Origin: Fen-999 sp964530115
GTDB lineage: Bacteria; Pseudomonadota; Gammaproteobacteria; Burkholderiales; Rhodocyclaceae
Length of the DNA stretch: 25,358 bases
Direction: 5' to 3'
NCBI GenBank assembly: GCA_964530115.1
Contig: CAZGYD010000151.1
Span: forward strand, 1 to 25,358
Positions within the stretch are counted from its first letter, which is position 1. Every line of letters starts with the position of its first letter. Shown in pieces: positions 1 through 7,186 of the stretch. The translations under genes were made by a program, and so were the position numbers. Below the pieces are notes generated by a model. It saw only the letters and a program-made list of their open reading frames with translations. It was not told the DNA's origin and did no database searches.

Positions 1-1668
1 TTGCGGGAGGCCGGGTGGGGGACCAAGGAGTGCAACACCCGAGCCGGAGATGACGGCATCGCAATGGGCCATGGCGGCATGCTCTACAGCCTGCCCGGTC
101 GCGATCTGATCGCCGACTCGGGCGAGTACAGGGTCAACGGCCACTGCGCCGACGCCCTTGTGTGCATCTCCAATTGCGACAAGATAACGCCCGGCATGCT
201 GAGGGCGGCGCTACGGCTCAACATCCCCGCGGTGTTCGTCTCCGGCGGACCGATGGAGGCGGGCAAGGTCACGCGCAAGGGCGAGGTGGTGATGCTGGAC
301 CTGGTCGATGCCATGGTGGCGGCGGCCGATACGCGCGTGAGCGACGAGGACGTGGTGGCGATGGAGCGCTCGGCCTGTCCGACCTGCGGCTCCTGCTCGG
401 GCATGTTCACCGCCAACTCCATGAACTGCCTGACCGAGGCCCTGGGGCTGTCGCTACCCGGCAACGGCTCGCTGGTGGCCACCCACGTCGACCGCAAGCA
501 GTTGTTCCTGCGCGCCGGACGTCTGATTGTCGAGCTCGCCCGCCGCTGGTACGAGCAGGACGACGCGCGTGTGCTGCCGCGTTCCATCGCCAGCTTCCAG
601 GCCTTCGAAAATGCCATGGCGCTCGACATTGCCATGGGCGGCTCGACCAACACCGTGCTGCACCTGTTGGCGGCGGCGCGCGAGGCAGGGGTCGACTTCA
701 CCATGGCCGACATCGACCGCCTGAGTCGCAAGGTGCCCAACATCTGCAAGGTCGCCCCCGCCACCCAGCGCTACCACATGGAGGATGTGCACCGCGCTGG
801 TGGCGTGCTGGGCATCCTGGGCGAGCTCGACCGCGCCGGCCTCATCCATCGCGACCTGCCCACCGTCCACAGCGAGACCGTGGGGGCGGCCTTGGAGGCA
901 TGGGACATCCGCCGCACCGCCTCGACCCAGGTGCGCGAGTTCTATCGGGCATCGCCCGGAGGTATCCCCACGCAGGAGGCCTTTAGCCAGCCTACCCGCT
1001 ACGTGTCACTCGACGAGGACCGGGTGAACGGCTGCATCCGCGACATCGAGCATGCCTATTCGCGCGACGGCGGGCTCGCCGTGCTCTACGGCAACCTGGC
1101 CGAGGACGGTTGTATCGTCAAGACCGCCGGCGTGGATGCGGAGATCCTCAACTTTCGCGGCCATGCGCGTATCTGCGAGAGCCAGGAAGCGGCGGTGGAG
1201 GCCATCCTGGGCGACCGCATCCAACCGGGCGACGTGGTGGTGATCCGCTACGAGGGGCCGCGCGGCGGGCCGGGTATGCAGGAGATGCTCTACCCGACCA
1301 GTTACCTGAAATCCAAGGGGCTGGGCAAGGCCTGCGCGCTGATCACCGACGGCCGCTTCTCCGGCGGCACCTCGGGACTGTCGATCGGCCACGTCTCGCC
1401 GGAGGCGGCCGAGGGCGGCGCCATCGGCCTGGTCGAGGAGGGCGACACGATCGAGATCGACATCCCCAACCGGCGTATCCACCTGGCTGTGTCCGACGAG
1501 GAGCTCGCCCGCCGGCGCGCGGCGATGCAGGCGCGCGGGGCGGATGCGTGGAAGCCCGTGGGACGCGAGCGCACGGTCTCGCCGGCACTGCGTGCCTACG
1601 CGGCGATGACCACCTCCGCCGCCAAGGGAGCGGTGCGTGACGTTACACAGGTGGAGAGAAGAGGGTGA
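1..1668 (+). CDS. ilvD: Dihydroxy-acid dehydratase, 5' end cut by window
   Basis: Converts 2,3-dihydroxy-isovalerate and its isoleucine-pathway homologue to the 2-keto acids in branched-chain amino acid synthesis, using an iron-sulfur cluster and Mg2+. The visible 555 residues align throughout with the 616-residue E. coli enzyme as I recall it, starting near its residue 65, so about 65 residues lie outside the window; the TTG at base 1 is not a real start. Visible landmarks are DDGIAMGHGGM, CISNCDK (cluster Cys and metal-binding Lys region), CPTCGSCSGMFTANSMNCL and RFSGGTSGLSIGHVSPEA near the C-terminus. Residues 1-17 depart from the family in places that are normally invariant (for example NTRAGDDG where NTIAVDDG is expected), which may reflect poor sequence at the contig edge. 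It ends with the usual alanine-rich tail. A 94-base gap separates it from the mutarotase gene on the same strand. Confidence 0.97.
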   Translation: MREAGWGTKECNTRAGDDGIAMGHGGMLYSLPGRDLIADSGEYRVNGHCADALVCISNCDKITPGMLRAALRLNIPAVFVSGGPMEAGKVTRKGEVVMLDLVDAMVAAADTRVSDEDVVAMERSACPTCGSCSGMFTANSMNCLTEALGLSLPGNGSLVATHVDRKQLFLRAGRLIVELARRWYEQDDARVLPRSIASFQAFENAMALDIAMGGSTNTVLHLLAAAREAGVDFTMADIDRLSRKVPNICKVAPATQRYHMEDVHRAGGVLGILGELDRAGLIHRDLPTVHSETVGAALEAWDIRRTASTQVREFYRASPGGIPTQEAFSQPTRYVSLDEDRVNGCIRDIEHAYSRDGGLAVLYGNLAEDGCIVKTAGVDAEILNFRGHARICESQEAAVEAILGDRIQPGDVVVIRYEGPRGGPGMQEMLYPTSYLKSKGLGKACALITDGRFSGGTSGLSIGHVSPEAAEGGAIGLVEEGDTIEIDIPNRRIHLAVSDEELARRRAAMQARGADAWKPVGRERTVSPALRAYAAMTTSAAKGAVRDVTQVERRG

Positions 1669-1762
1669 CGGCGGCATCGCATCCCCGCCCCGCGTTGGAG
1701 GCCCTGCTGTGCCGTCCGCAGTCGTCCGCCTGCCGCCAGCGATTCACTGACAGGAGAGAGAA

Positions 1763-2668
1763 ATGACAGCCGCCGATTTGAACGCACGCCACGCGCAACC
1801 GGGTCTCAACTTCCGCGATGACCCGGGCGGACTCGTCTTCGCCGAGATCGACAACCCACACGCCACCGCAACCATCTGCCTGCAAGGCGCCCATTTGGTG
1901 ACCTGGCGGCCCAAGGAGCAGGCCGAGCCGGTGGTCTGGGTGTCGGAGGCGGCGCGCTTCGCGCCGGGCAAGTCGATCCGCGGCGGCGTGCCGGTGTGCT
2001 GGCCGTGGTTCGGGCCGCATGCAACGCAAGGCGGCTTCCCCGCGCACGGCTTTGCCCGCACGGTGCCCTGGCGGGTGACCAGGACCGAGACCCTGGGCGA
2101 CGGGGCCGCGCGCATCGCCTTCGTCCTGATGCAAAACGAACAGACACGTGCCCAGTTCCCGCATGCCTGTCGCCTGGAGCTGATCCTGACCGTGGGCGCG
2201 AGCCTCGGCGCGGAGCTGATCACCACCAACCTGGACACCGCGCCGCTCGAAATCGGCGAGGCCCTGCACACCTATTTCCGGATCGGCGACATCGGCGAGG
2301 CGCAGCTCCACGGCCTGGACGGCTGCGTGTATGTCGACAAGGTGGATGTCGGCGCACGCAAGCGCCAGGAGGGGGCCATCCGTTTCACCGGCGAGACGGA
2401 CCGGGTCTATGTCGACACCGAAGCCCGGTGTGTCATCGAGGACCCTGTCCTGCGGCGCCGCATCCTGATCGACAAGTCGGGCTCGCGTTCGACCGTGGTG
2501 TGGACGCCTTGGCAGGAGAAGGCGGAGAAGATGGGCGACCTGGGCCCGAACGAGGGATGGCGGCGCATGCTCTGCGTCGAGTCGGGCAATGCGCTCGACA
2601 ATGTGGTCCGCATCGCGCCGGGCGAGGTGCATGCCCTGAGCGTGAGCTATCGGGCCGAGCCGCTTTGA
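1763..2668 (+). CDS. D-hexose-6-phosphate mutarotase (YeaD family, aldose 1-epimerase fold)
   Basis: Probably interconverts the alpha and beta anomers of glucose-6-phosphate and related sugar phosphates in the cytoplasm. The 301-residue protein has the YeaD signatures in order: SIRGGVPVCWPWFG (residues 71-84), HGFAR with the expected active-site His95, EALHTYF with His169, and the C-terminal stretch with WTPWQEKAEKMGDLGPNEGW followed by CVESGN, which supplies the conserved glutamate region. Length matches the family. The ATG is preceded by a good GGAGAGA-type ribosome site within CAGGAGAGAGAA. It lies downstream of ilvD and upstream of fbp, so a carbohydrate-metabolism role fits, but the intervening ankyrin gene and repeats argue against a simple operon with fbp. 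No signal peptide is visible. Confidence 0.93.
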   Translation: MTAADLNARHAQPGLNFRDDPGGLVFAEIDNPHATATICLQGAHLVTWRPKEQAEPVVWVSEAARFAPGKSIRGGVPVCWPWFGPHATQGGFPAHGFARTVPWRVTRTETLGDGAARIAFVLMQNEQTRAQFPHACRLELILTVGASLGAELITTNLDTAPLEIGEALHTYFRIGDIGEAQLHGLDGCVYVDKVDVGARKRQEGAIRFTGETDRVYVDTEARCVIEDPVLRRRILIDKSGSRSTVVWTPWQEKAEKMGDLGPNEGWRRMLCVESGNALDNVVRIAPGEVHALSVSYRAEPL

Positions 2669-2704
2669 CCGTTCTTGCTTCGGTTGACGGGTGGGGCGGG
2701 CTTG

Positions 2705-2862
2705 GCGTGAAAGTCGGCGCAGCCGGCTCACGAAGCTCGACCCACCTCTCTCCCTGGGGGAGAGAGGCCGGGAGAGAGGGCCGAAGGGGCTCAAGGCGAG
2801 GGAACGGACAAGGCGGCATTCATGCCTCGGGGTGGCGTCGCCATGTCCGTTGGCCCGACGCT
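2705..2862. repeat. Palindrome-rich interspersed repeat, copy A
   Basis: This segment is repeated in inverted orientation at 3902-4029. Shared blocks are the GCGTGAAAG-NCGGCGCAGCCGGCT start, a CTCTCCC/GGGAGAG hairpin (here 2745-2767, 10-bp arms and 3-base loop) and a second hairpin at 2805-2849 whose arms are CGGACAAGGC and GCCATGTCCG. Copy A carries about 30 extra bases around 2780-2800. No protein is encoded. It resembles the REP or MITE-like intergenic elements of proteobacteria, but I do not recognise the family. Confidence 0.85.
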
Positions 2863-2994
2863 CTGCGAGACATCACGGGGGAGAAGGATTACCGCCTTGC
2901 GAAGGTACGTCGCACCGCAGAGCGGGGTCCTGCCGCCGCATCGTGTCATCGACCGATCCTCGGCCTGAAGACCGGCCTCCCTCGCCGCAGGTCA
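2863..2994. other. Non-coding spacer
   Basis: This is the rest of the 367-base gap between the mutarotase and ankyrin genes, apart from the repeats listed separately. I see no convincing gene, promoter or RNA in it. Confidence 0.5.
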
Positions 2995-3013
2995 GTGTAA
3001 AAAAATCCGACAG
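2995..3013. repeat. 19-bp repeat, copy 1 (GTGTAAAAAAATCCGACAG)
   Basis: An exact copy occurs at 5936-5954 and a 16/18 match lies inside prmC at 8699-8716 on the other strand. Here it lies about 22 bases past the stop of the minus-strand ankyrin gene. Read on that strand it ends in seven Ts, preceded by a weak CCGA/TCGG stem, so it could act as a terminator. A protein-binding site is equally possible. Confidence 0.7.
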
Positions 3014-3035
3014 TCGTTTGATCGGCGGAGGTATG

Positions 3036-3617
3036 TCAGTGCAGCGGCCGCTTCATGAAATTGACCACCTTGGCCTCGCTCGGGCCCTTGCGGCCGGTGC
3101 TTGAGCAGGCGCCCTCGGTCTCCGGCACGTAGCCGGTGGCCTCGTGCAGCAGGTTGATCACATCCACCCAGTGCCTTTCCTTGGCCATGGCGAGCGCGGT
3201 GCGGCCGCCGTCGTTGGTGGCGTTGACGTCCGCCCCGGCGTTGAGCAGGACCTCGCATACCGCGCCCTCGCCGCCGCCGGCGGCCAGCATCAGCGGGGTG
3301 AGACCGTAAAAGATGCGGGCGTTGACGTCGGCACCAGCGTCCACCAGGGCCTGCACGACTGGGGCGAAGCCGCAGTCCAGCTCGGCGTTGTGCGCGGCCT
3401 TGAACAGGGCGGTGAAGTCGTTGGCATCGCGCGCGTTGACGTCGGCACCGGCGGCGATGAGGGCCTGCACGGCCTCCAGGTGACCGACATGGGCGGCCGC
3501 CATCAGGGGGGTCACCCCGTTTTCGTCGGCCCAGTTCGGGTCGGCGCCCGCCTCCAGCAGGGTGTGAATACGGGCGGTATCGCCGGCCTGGGCGGCGGCC
3601 ATCAGTTCTGCGGTCAT
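3036..3617 (-). CDS. Ankyrin-repeat protein
   Basis: A 193-residue cytoplasmic protein made mostly of ankyrin repeats, which form protein-binding surfaces. Four or five units are visible from residue 1 to about 155, each with the GADPN or GADVNA turn and a TPLMxAA helix (GVTPLMAAAHVGH, DFTALFKAAHN, GLTPLMLAAGGGEG, GRTALAMAKERH). The last 40 residues, with ACSSTGRKGPSEAK, are not repeats. I chose the ATG at 3617 because AGGAGG lies 7 bases before it; an in-frame TTG at 3635 would place that site inside the gene. There is no signal peptide or membrane segment. The partner is unknown. The gene stands alone, opposite to its neighbours, between inverted copies of a palindromic repeat (2705-2862 and 3902-4029). 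Confidence 0.9.
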   Translation of the reverse strand: MTAELMAAAQAGDTARIHTLLEAGADPNWADENGVTPLMAAAHVGHLEAVQALIAAGADVNARDANDFTALFKAAHNAELDCGFAPVVQALVDAGADVNARIFYGLTPLMLAAGGGEGAVCEVLLNAGADVNATNDGGRTALAMAKERHWVDVINLLHEATGYVPETEGACSSTGRKGPSEAKVVNFMKRPLH

Positions 3618-3901
3618 GGGGCATCCTCCTGGCAAAAATACACGAGTATTTTAATCAAGTATTGGACCGATGCAAGCCTGTGCGTGGGTTTGATTTAAAT
3701 CTAAGGCATGGGCATGCCGCCCTGCGGCTGTTTCGGCACGTCGCAGGTTGGCTATCCTCTGCCCACTTTCGTCTGCGCCGCACCCGACTCGGTGTCCGTG
3801 GCATTGCATAAACACTGATCCGTGTTGATCTCGACCTACAAGGCGACTGGCGGCATCGACACGGATCGCGGATAAATATTATCGATGCCATGATAAAATT
3901 C
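3618..3901. other. Intergenic region between ankyrin gene and fbp
   Basis: It is richer in A+T than its surroundings, with TATTTTAATC near 3650 and ATAAATATTATCGAT near 3872. It contains a small dyad, GATAA-ATA-TTATC, at 3871-3883 and a GATAAAAT at 3892-3899. It could hold divergent promoters for the ankyrin gene and fbp, but I cannot assign -35/-10 pairs. The open frames across it look spurious. Confidence 0.4.
3705..3721. repeat. 17-bp hairpin sequence shared with 6260-6283
   Basis: GGCATGGGCATGCCGCC folds as GGCATG/CATGCC with a 2-base loop. The same 17 bases are present in the reverse complement of the hairpin inside the nucleotidyltransferase gene at 6260-6283. Confidence 0.5.
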
Positions 3902-4029
3902 AGCGTCTCCTAACGGACATGGCGACGCCACCCCGAAGCATGAATGTCGCCTTGTCCGTTCCCTCTCCCCCAGCCCCTCTCCCCGAGGGAGAGGGGAGCT
4001 TCGAGAGCCGGCTGCGCCGTCTTTCACGC
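3902..4029. repeat. Palindrome-rich interspersed repeat, copy B (inverted relative to copy A)
   Basis: Reverse complement of the element at 2705-2862, with scattered substitutions and without that copy's extra internal bases. It contains a hairpin at 3914-3958 (arms CGGACATGGCGAC and GTCGCCTTGTCCG, one mismatch) and a second GC-rich hairpin around 3979-4000 (CCCCTCTCCCCGAGGGAGAGGGG). It ends 21 bases before the fbp start codon, so it would lie within or just upstream of the fbp leader transcript. Confidence 0.85.
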
Positions 4030-4050
4030 TAATATTCTGGCGAGGTCTCC

Positions 4051-5052
4051 ATGCACACCGGCACCACCCTGACCCAGTTCATCATCGAGGAGCAGCGTCG
4101 CATCCCCGGTGCCACCGGCGACTTCACCAGCCTGCTCAACGACATCGTCACCGCTTGCAAGGCGATCTCCAACGCCGTGAACAAGGGGGCGCTCATCGGC
4201 ATCATGGGCGCGCTGGAGAGCCAGAACGTGCAGGGCGAGGTGCAGAAGAAACTGGACGTGATCTCCAACGAGATCATGATCCGCTCCAACGAGTGGGCCG
4301 GCCACCTCGCTGGCATGGCCTCCGAGGAGATGGACGAGCCCTACGCCATCCCGGACAAGTACCCGCTCGGCAAATACCTGCTGCTGTTCGACCCGCTCGA
4401 CGGCTCCAGCAACGTGGACGTCAACATCTCGGTGGGCAGCATCTTTTCCATCCTGCGCGCGCCGCGCCCCAACCGGCCGGCGACCGTGGAGGACTTCCTG
4501 CAGCCGGGCACGCAGCAGGTATGCGCCGGCTATGCCCTGTACGGCTCCTCGACCATGCTGGTGCTTACCCTTGGCCATGGCGTCAACGGCTTCACCCTGG
4601 ACCGCGAGGTGGGCGAGTTCATCCTCACCCACCCCAACATGACCATCCCCGAGGATACGCGCGAGTTCGCCATCAACGCCTCCAACCGCCGTTTCTGGGA
4701 ACCGCCGGTGCAGCGCTATGTGGAGGAGTGCCTGGCCGGCAAGGAGGGGCCGCGCGGCAAGGACTTCAACATGCGCTGGGTGGCGAGCATGGTGGCCGAG
4801 GTGCACCGCATCCTCACGCGTGGCGGCATCTTCATGTACCCGCGCGACACCAAGGACCCCAGCAAGCCCGGCAAGCTGCGCCTGATGTACGAGGCCAACC
4901 CCATGTCCATGATCGTCGAGCAGGCCGGCGGCGCCTCATCGACCGGCTACGAGCGCATCCTGGACATCCAGCCGGAGAGCCTGCACCAGCGCGTGCCGGT
5001 GATCCTGGGGTCAAGGAACGAGGTAGAGACGGTGGTGAGCTATCACCGCTAA
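4051..5052 (+). CDS. fbp: Fructose-1,6-bisphosphatase, class I
   Basis: Hydrolyses fructose-1,6-bisphosphate to fructose-6-phosphate in gluconeogenesis, or in the Calvin cycle if the host has one. The 333-residue length equals that of the E. coli class I enzyme. Metal and phosphate ligands are visible: SEEMDEP (residues 91-97), LLFDPLDGSSNVDVN around 112-125 with the DPLDGSSN signature, then MRWVASMVAEVHR and YPRDTKDPSKPGKLRLMYEANPMS, and the C-terminal EQAGG and VPVILGSRNEVE blocks. The start ATG follows GAGG at a 5-base spacing. Its leader region contains repeat copy B, and a strong hairpin terminator follows 24 bases after the stop. Nothing in the window shows whether it serves carbon fixation; no Calvin-cycle gene is adjacent. 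Confidence 0.98.
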   Translation: MHTGTTLTQFIIEEQRRIPGATGDFTSLLNDIVTACKAISNAVNKGALIGIMGALESQNVQGEVQKKLDVISNEIMIRSNEWAGHLAGMASEEMDEPYAIPDKYPLGKYLLLFDPLDGSSNVDVNISVGSIFSILRAPRPNRPATVEDFLQPGTQQVCAGYALYGSSTMLVLTLGHGVNGFTLDREVGEFILTHPNMTIPEDTREFAINASNRRFWEPPVQRYVEECLAGKEGPRGKDFNMRWVASMVAEVHRILTRGGIFMYPRDTKDPSKPGKLRLMYEANPMSMIVEQAGGASSTGYERILDIQPESLHQRVPVILGSRNEVETVVSYHR

Positions 5053-5076
5053 GCTTGACCCAGGTCGGAACGATAC

Positions 5077-5102
5077 AAAAGGCGGCCATGGCCGCCTTTT
5101 TT
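5077..5102. terminator. Intrinsic terminator between fbp and a convergent gene
   Basis: AAAAGGCGGC-CATG-GCCGCCTTTT forms a perfect stem with a 4-base loop, followed by further Ts. The A run on the other side means it could stop transcription from both directions, which suits the convergent arrangement of fbp and the gene ending at 5121. Confidence 0.92.
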
Positions 5103-5120
5103 GTCGGCAGTATTCACTGC

Positions 5121-5825
5121 TCAAGCGTGCAGGCTCTGCCAGTAAAACTTGATCTCGGCTGCATCCCAGTCGTTGGTGCTGGTCACCTGATACAACCCGC
5201 CTGAGACCACCACCTTGTTGAACATCTCTACCGCCTGCTGCGGCGTGATAGGGAATTGCGGCGCATAGAGCAGTGCGTTCATCACCGCCGCCACTGCCTC
5301 GGCGCCGAGGGTGAGATCAGTGTTGAATCCAGATCTGGCCTCCAGGATTTGGTTGTTTATGGGGTTACCACTGGCATTGACAGGAAATCCTTTCAACACA
5401 TCCCACACAGTCGCGTCGTTGATATTTCCATTAGTGGTGTTCCGTCTCTGGTAGGCGTCAGCAAAACGCACAAGGGCGCCGTGAAAACTCCCCAGCTTCT
5501 GGGGTGAGTTCTTGAACAGCCGAACCCCGCCGCTGTTATTGATAAAGAAACTGCCATTCACGTTGCCATCAGGCCATGTGCTCGGGCCGGCCGCATAGTA
5601 GCTGGGGGAGCGTCCGAGGGTATTGCAGGCGGCTGCGTTCGGATTGGGCGAGGCGAAGCCAGAGATGTGGCCGGAGGGCGTGCAGTGGTGAAATTGATTG
5701 GCCAAGACCGGCCGGCTGGCCAACATACCCAGCACGGCGGGGGCAGCCAGGCCGGCCTTGGCCAGACGACGGCGTCCCTCGTCGACGGGAGGCGGGGTGA
5801 GGTTGGGGTCGTGTTGTTGGTCCAT
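5121..5825 (-). CDS. Exported protein of unknown function with a twin-arginine-like leader
   Basis: A 234-residue protein I do not recognise. The N-terminus runs from a hydrophilic lead with four prolines into GRRRLAKAGL and then a hydrophobic LAAPAVLGMLA ending ASRPVLA, so a Tat signal peptide cleaved near residue 42 is plausible. The mature part begins with NQFHHC, is rich in Asn, Gly and Ser (NTTNGNIND, NNSGGVRLF) and has two cysteines near its start (HHC, AACNT). The ATG at 5825 is preceded by GAAGGTG; an in-frame TTG at 5840 would bury that site. A TATAAT box lies 28 bases upstream, so it probably has its own promoter. It lies immediately beyond the HprK-like/nucleotidyltransferase genes on the same strand and may be their exported client, but that is only inferred from position. 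Confidence 0.75.
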   Translation of the reverse strand: MDQQHDPNLTPPPVDEGRRRLAKAGLAAPAVLGMLASRPVLANQFHHCTPSGHISGFASPNPNAAACNTLGRSPSYYAAGPSTWPDGNVNGSFFINNSGGVRLFKNSPQKLGSFHGALVRFADAYQRRNTTNGNINDATVWDVLKGFPVNASGNPINNQILEARSGFNTDLTLGAEAVAAVMNALLYAPQFPITPQQAVEMFNKVVVSGGLYQVTSTNDWDAAEIKFYWQSLHA

Positions 5826-5852
5826 GGTGCACCTTCGCAAGATGTGTGACAG

Positions 5853-5858
5853 ATTATA
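5853..5858 (-). promoter_or_regulatory. Probable -10 box of the exported-protein gene
   Basis: TATAAT on the minus strand lies 28 bases upstream of the ATG at 5825. No good -35 hexamer is found at 16-18 bases, so the promoter would be weak or activator-dependent. Confidence 0.45.
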
Positions 5859-5935
5859 AGCAAGTATTGTGCCTTGCGTGGCCAGCTAGAAAAATCAGAG
5901 TGTTAAAACGAGGGTCCGGCATAGGGCCCGGTTCG

Positions 5936-5954
5936 GTGTAAAAAAATCCGACAG
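5936..5954. repeat. 19-bp repeat, copy 2 (GTGTAAAAAAATCCGACAG)
   Basis: Identical to 2995-3013. It begins 17 bases past the stop of the minus-strand nucleotidyltransferase gene, the same position relative to a gene end as copy 1. Read on that strand it gives TCGGA followed by seven Ts, with only a short CCGG/TCGG stem before it. It lies between that gene and the promoter of the next one. Confidence 0.7.
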
Positions 5955-5970
5955 CCTCGACCGGGTCTCG

Positions 5971-7182
5971 TCAAGGGCTTTCCATCTGCCGCCCCTGGGT
6001 CGCCTTGTGGAGCAGATGCGGTAGCAGCAGCCGCAGTGGCATGCGCAGCCAGTGTGCGCGCACATACAGAACGAAGCCGGCCAGGTCCGTGCCCGGCAGC
6101 GCGCAGTCGGAATGGGTGGCTGAGAGGCCGCGCAGGAACAGGGCGTCGCGCCAGAGCCAGCCGATGCGGCCGGGTCGGACGGTCTTGACCTCCGGTCGTT
6201 CGGGGGTGTCGGCAAGGGATTGCCGACCTACGCTGTCGGGGTCGGCTGGCGCCCCGCCCAAGGCGGCATGCCCATGCCGCCTTTCGTTCATAGCGGCCAG
6301 GGACGGCCGACCCAGTCCGAGTTCGGTCGCCACCGCCTCCGGCACGGGGGTGGCGAGCAGCCGCTGCGCGTAGCGCAGGGCGAGCGCCAGGGGGTAGGTC
6401 AGGTTGAGTTCGACGGCACGCGCGAGCAGGGCCTCCCACCAGCCCGGCCGTGCAGCGCCCAGACGCAGCAGGGCGTCGAGATCGACGAGGTCACGCAGGC
6501 CCATCTGCCATTCGCCCTCGAAGAAGCGGTGCGTGGCGGAGTGCAGGACCAGGTCCTCCAGGCGAGGCAGGCGCAGGCAGCGGTAACCGGGCAGGGGGCT
6601 TGCGTCCTCGACGATCCGCTCCGGCCGTGTTTTCAGCCGCGCCGTCTCCGGCAGCAGGTTGTGGTGCACGTCGAGGCTGGAGCCGCGGCGCAGATGCGTC
6701 ATCGGCGGCAGCTCGTGCATCCACTGGCGGTAGTAGCGCTGGTCGTAGTCGGAATGTTGTGTGGCATGCCAGCCGTGCAGCATGAGCCGGGCCTCAGCCT
6801 GCCCCAGTTCGGCCTTGGGCACCAGGATGTCGATATCGGCGAACAGCCGGCCGCGTGCCGACGGCAGGCCGCCGAGGACATAGGCCGCGCCCTTGAGCAG
6901 CAGCACTGGCATGCCGGTAGGCCCGAGGGCCTCGTCCAGCTTGCGCGCCTCCCACAACACCGCACGGCGCTGGCGCTCGGCCAGGGTACGGGCGGCGGTG
7001 AGGTGAGGCTGTACCGGTGCGGGCAGCTGCGGGGTGAGCCCCAGGTCGTCGGCCAGCACCGCCAGCCGCGCCAGCAGCCCCGCCGCGCGCGCCGGCGGCA
7101 GGAGCCGGTCCCAGGCGGCGAGATCGAACCCGGTGAGGCATCCGGGTTCACGCAAGGCTTTGAGCAGCAACGGGCAGCGCAT
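5971..7182 (-). CDS. Nucleotidyltransferase-like protein (NTP_transf_5 type) of an HPr-rel-A set
   Basis: A 403-residue cytoplasmic protein of the uncharacterised nucleotidyltransferase family that accompanies HprK-like kinases. The active-site pattern is visible: MPVLLLKGAAYVL (residues 91-103), then RLFADIDILV with Asp116 and Asp118 as likely metal ligands, and SLDVHHN with Asp171 as the probable third carboxylate. The substrate is unknown; by analogy it could transfer a nucleotide to a protein or peptide. The start lies 4 bases after the kinase stop, so the two are probably co-translated. Residues about 300-338 are odd: this stretch is encoded by two perfect DNA hairpins (6208-6227 and 6260-6283) and reads as low-complexity filler, suggesting an in-frame repeat insertion between the core and the C-terminal helices. 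Family name is from pattern memory; exact chemistry is unknown. Confidence 0.85.
   Translation of the reverse strand: MRCPLLLKALREPGCLTGFDLAAWDRLLPPARAAGLLARLAVLADDLGLTPQLPAPVQPHLTAARTLAERQRRAVLWEARKLDEALGPTGMPVLLLKGAAYVLGGLPSARGRLFADIDILVPKAELGQAEARLMLHGWHATQHSDYDQRYYRQWMHELPPMTHLRRGSSLDVHHNLLPETARLKTRPERIVEDASPLPGYRCLRLPRLEDLVLHSATHRFFEGEWQMGLRDLVDLDALLRLGAARPGWWEALLARAVELNLTYPLALALRYAQRLLATPVPEAVATELGLGRPSLAAMNERRHGHAALGGAPADPDSVGRQSLADTPERPEVKTVRPGRIGWLWRDALFLRGLSATHSDCALPGTDLAGFVLYVRAHWLRMPLRLLLPHLLHKATQGRQMESP
6208..6227. repeat. Perfect hairpin inside the nucleotidyltransferase gene
   Basis: GTCGGCAA-GGGA-TTGCCGAC, 8-bp arms and 4-base loop. It encodes about residues 319-325. Together with the hairpin at 6260-6283 it looks like a REP-type element inserted in frame. 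Confidence 0.7.
6260..6283. repeat. Second perfect hairpin inside the nucleotidyltransferase gene
   Basis: AAGGCGGCATG-CC-CATGCCGCCTT, 11-bp arms and a 2-base loop. It shares a 17-base block with intergenic 3705-3721, supporting a dispersed repeat rather than chance coding sequence. Confidence 0.75.
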
Positions 7183-7186
7183 GGCC

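Noticed and set aside
3655..3891. 78-codon minus-strand frame between the ankyrin gene and fbp
   Set aside because: Arg/Ser/Cys-rich translation, no ribosome site, no family resemblance.
2705..4029. A composite transposon around the ankyrin gene
   Set aside because: The flanking repeats encode no transposase and I could not see target-site duplications, so I report only inverted repeats.
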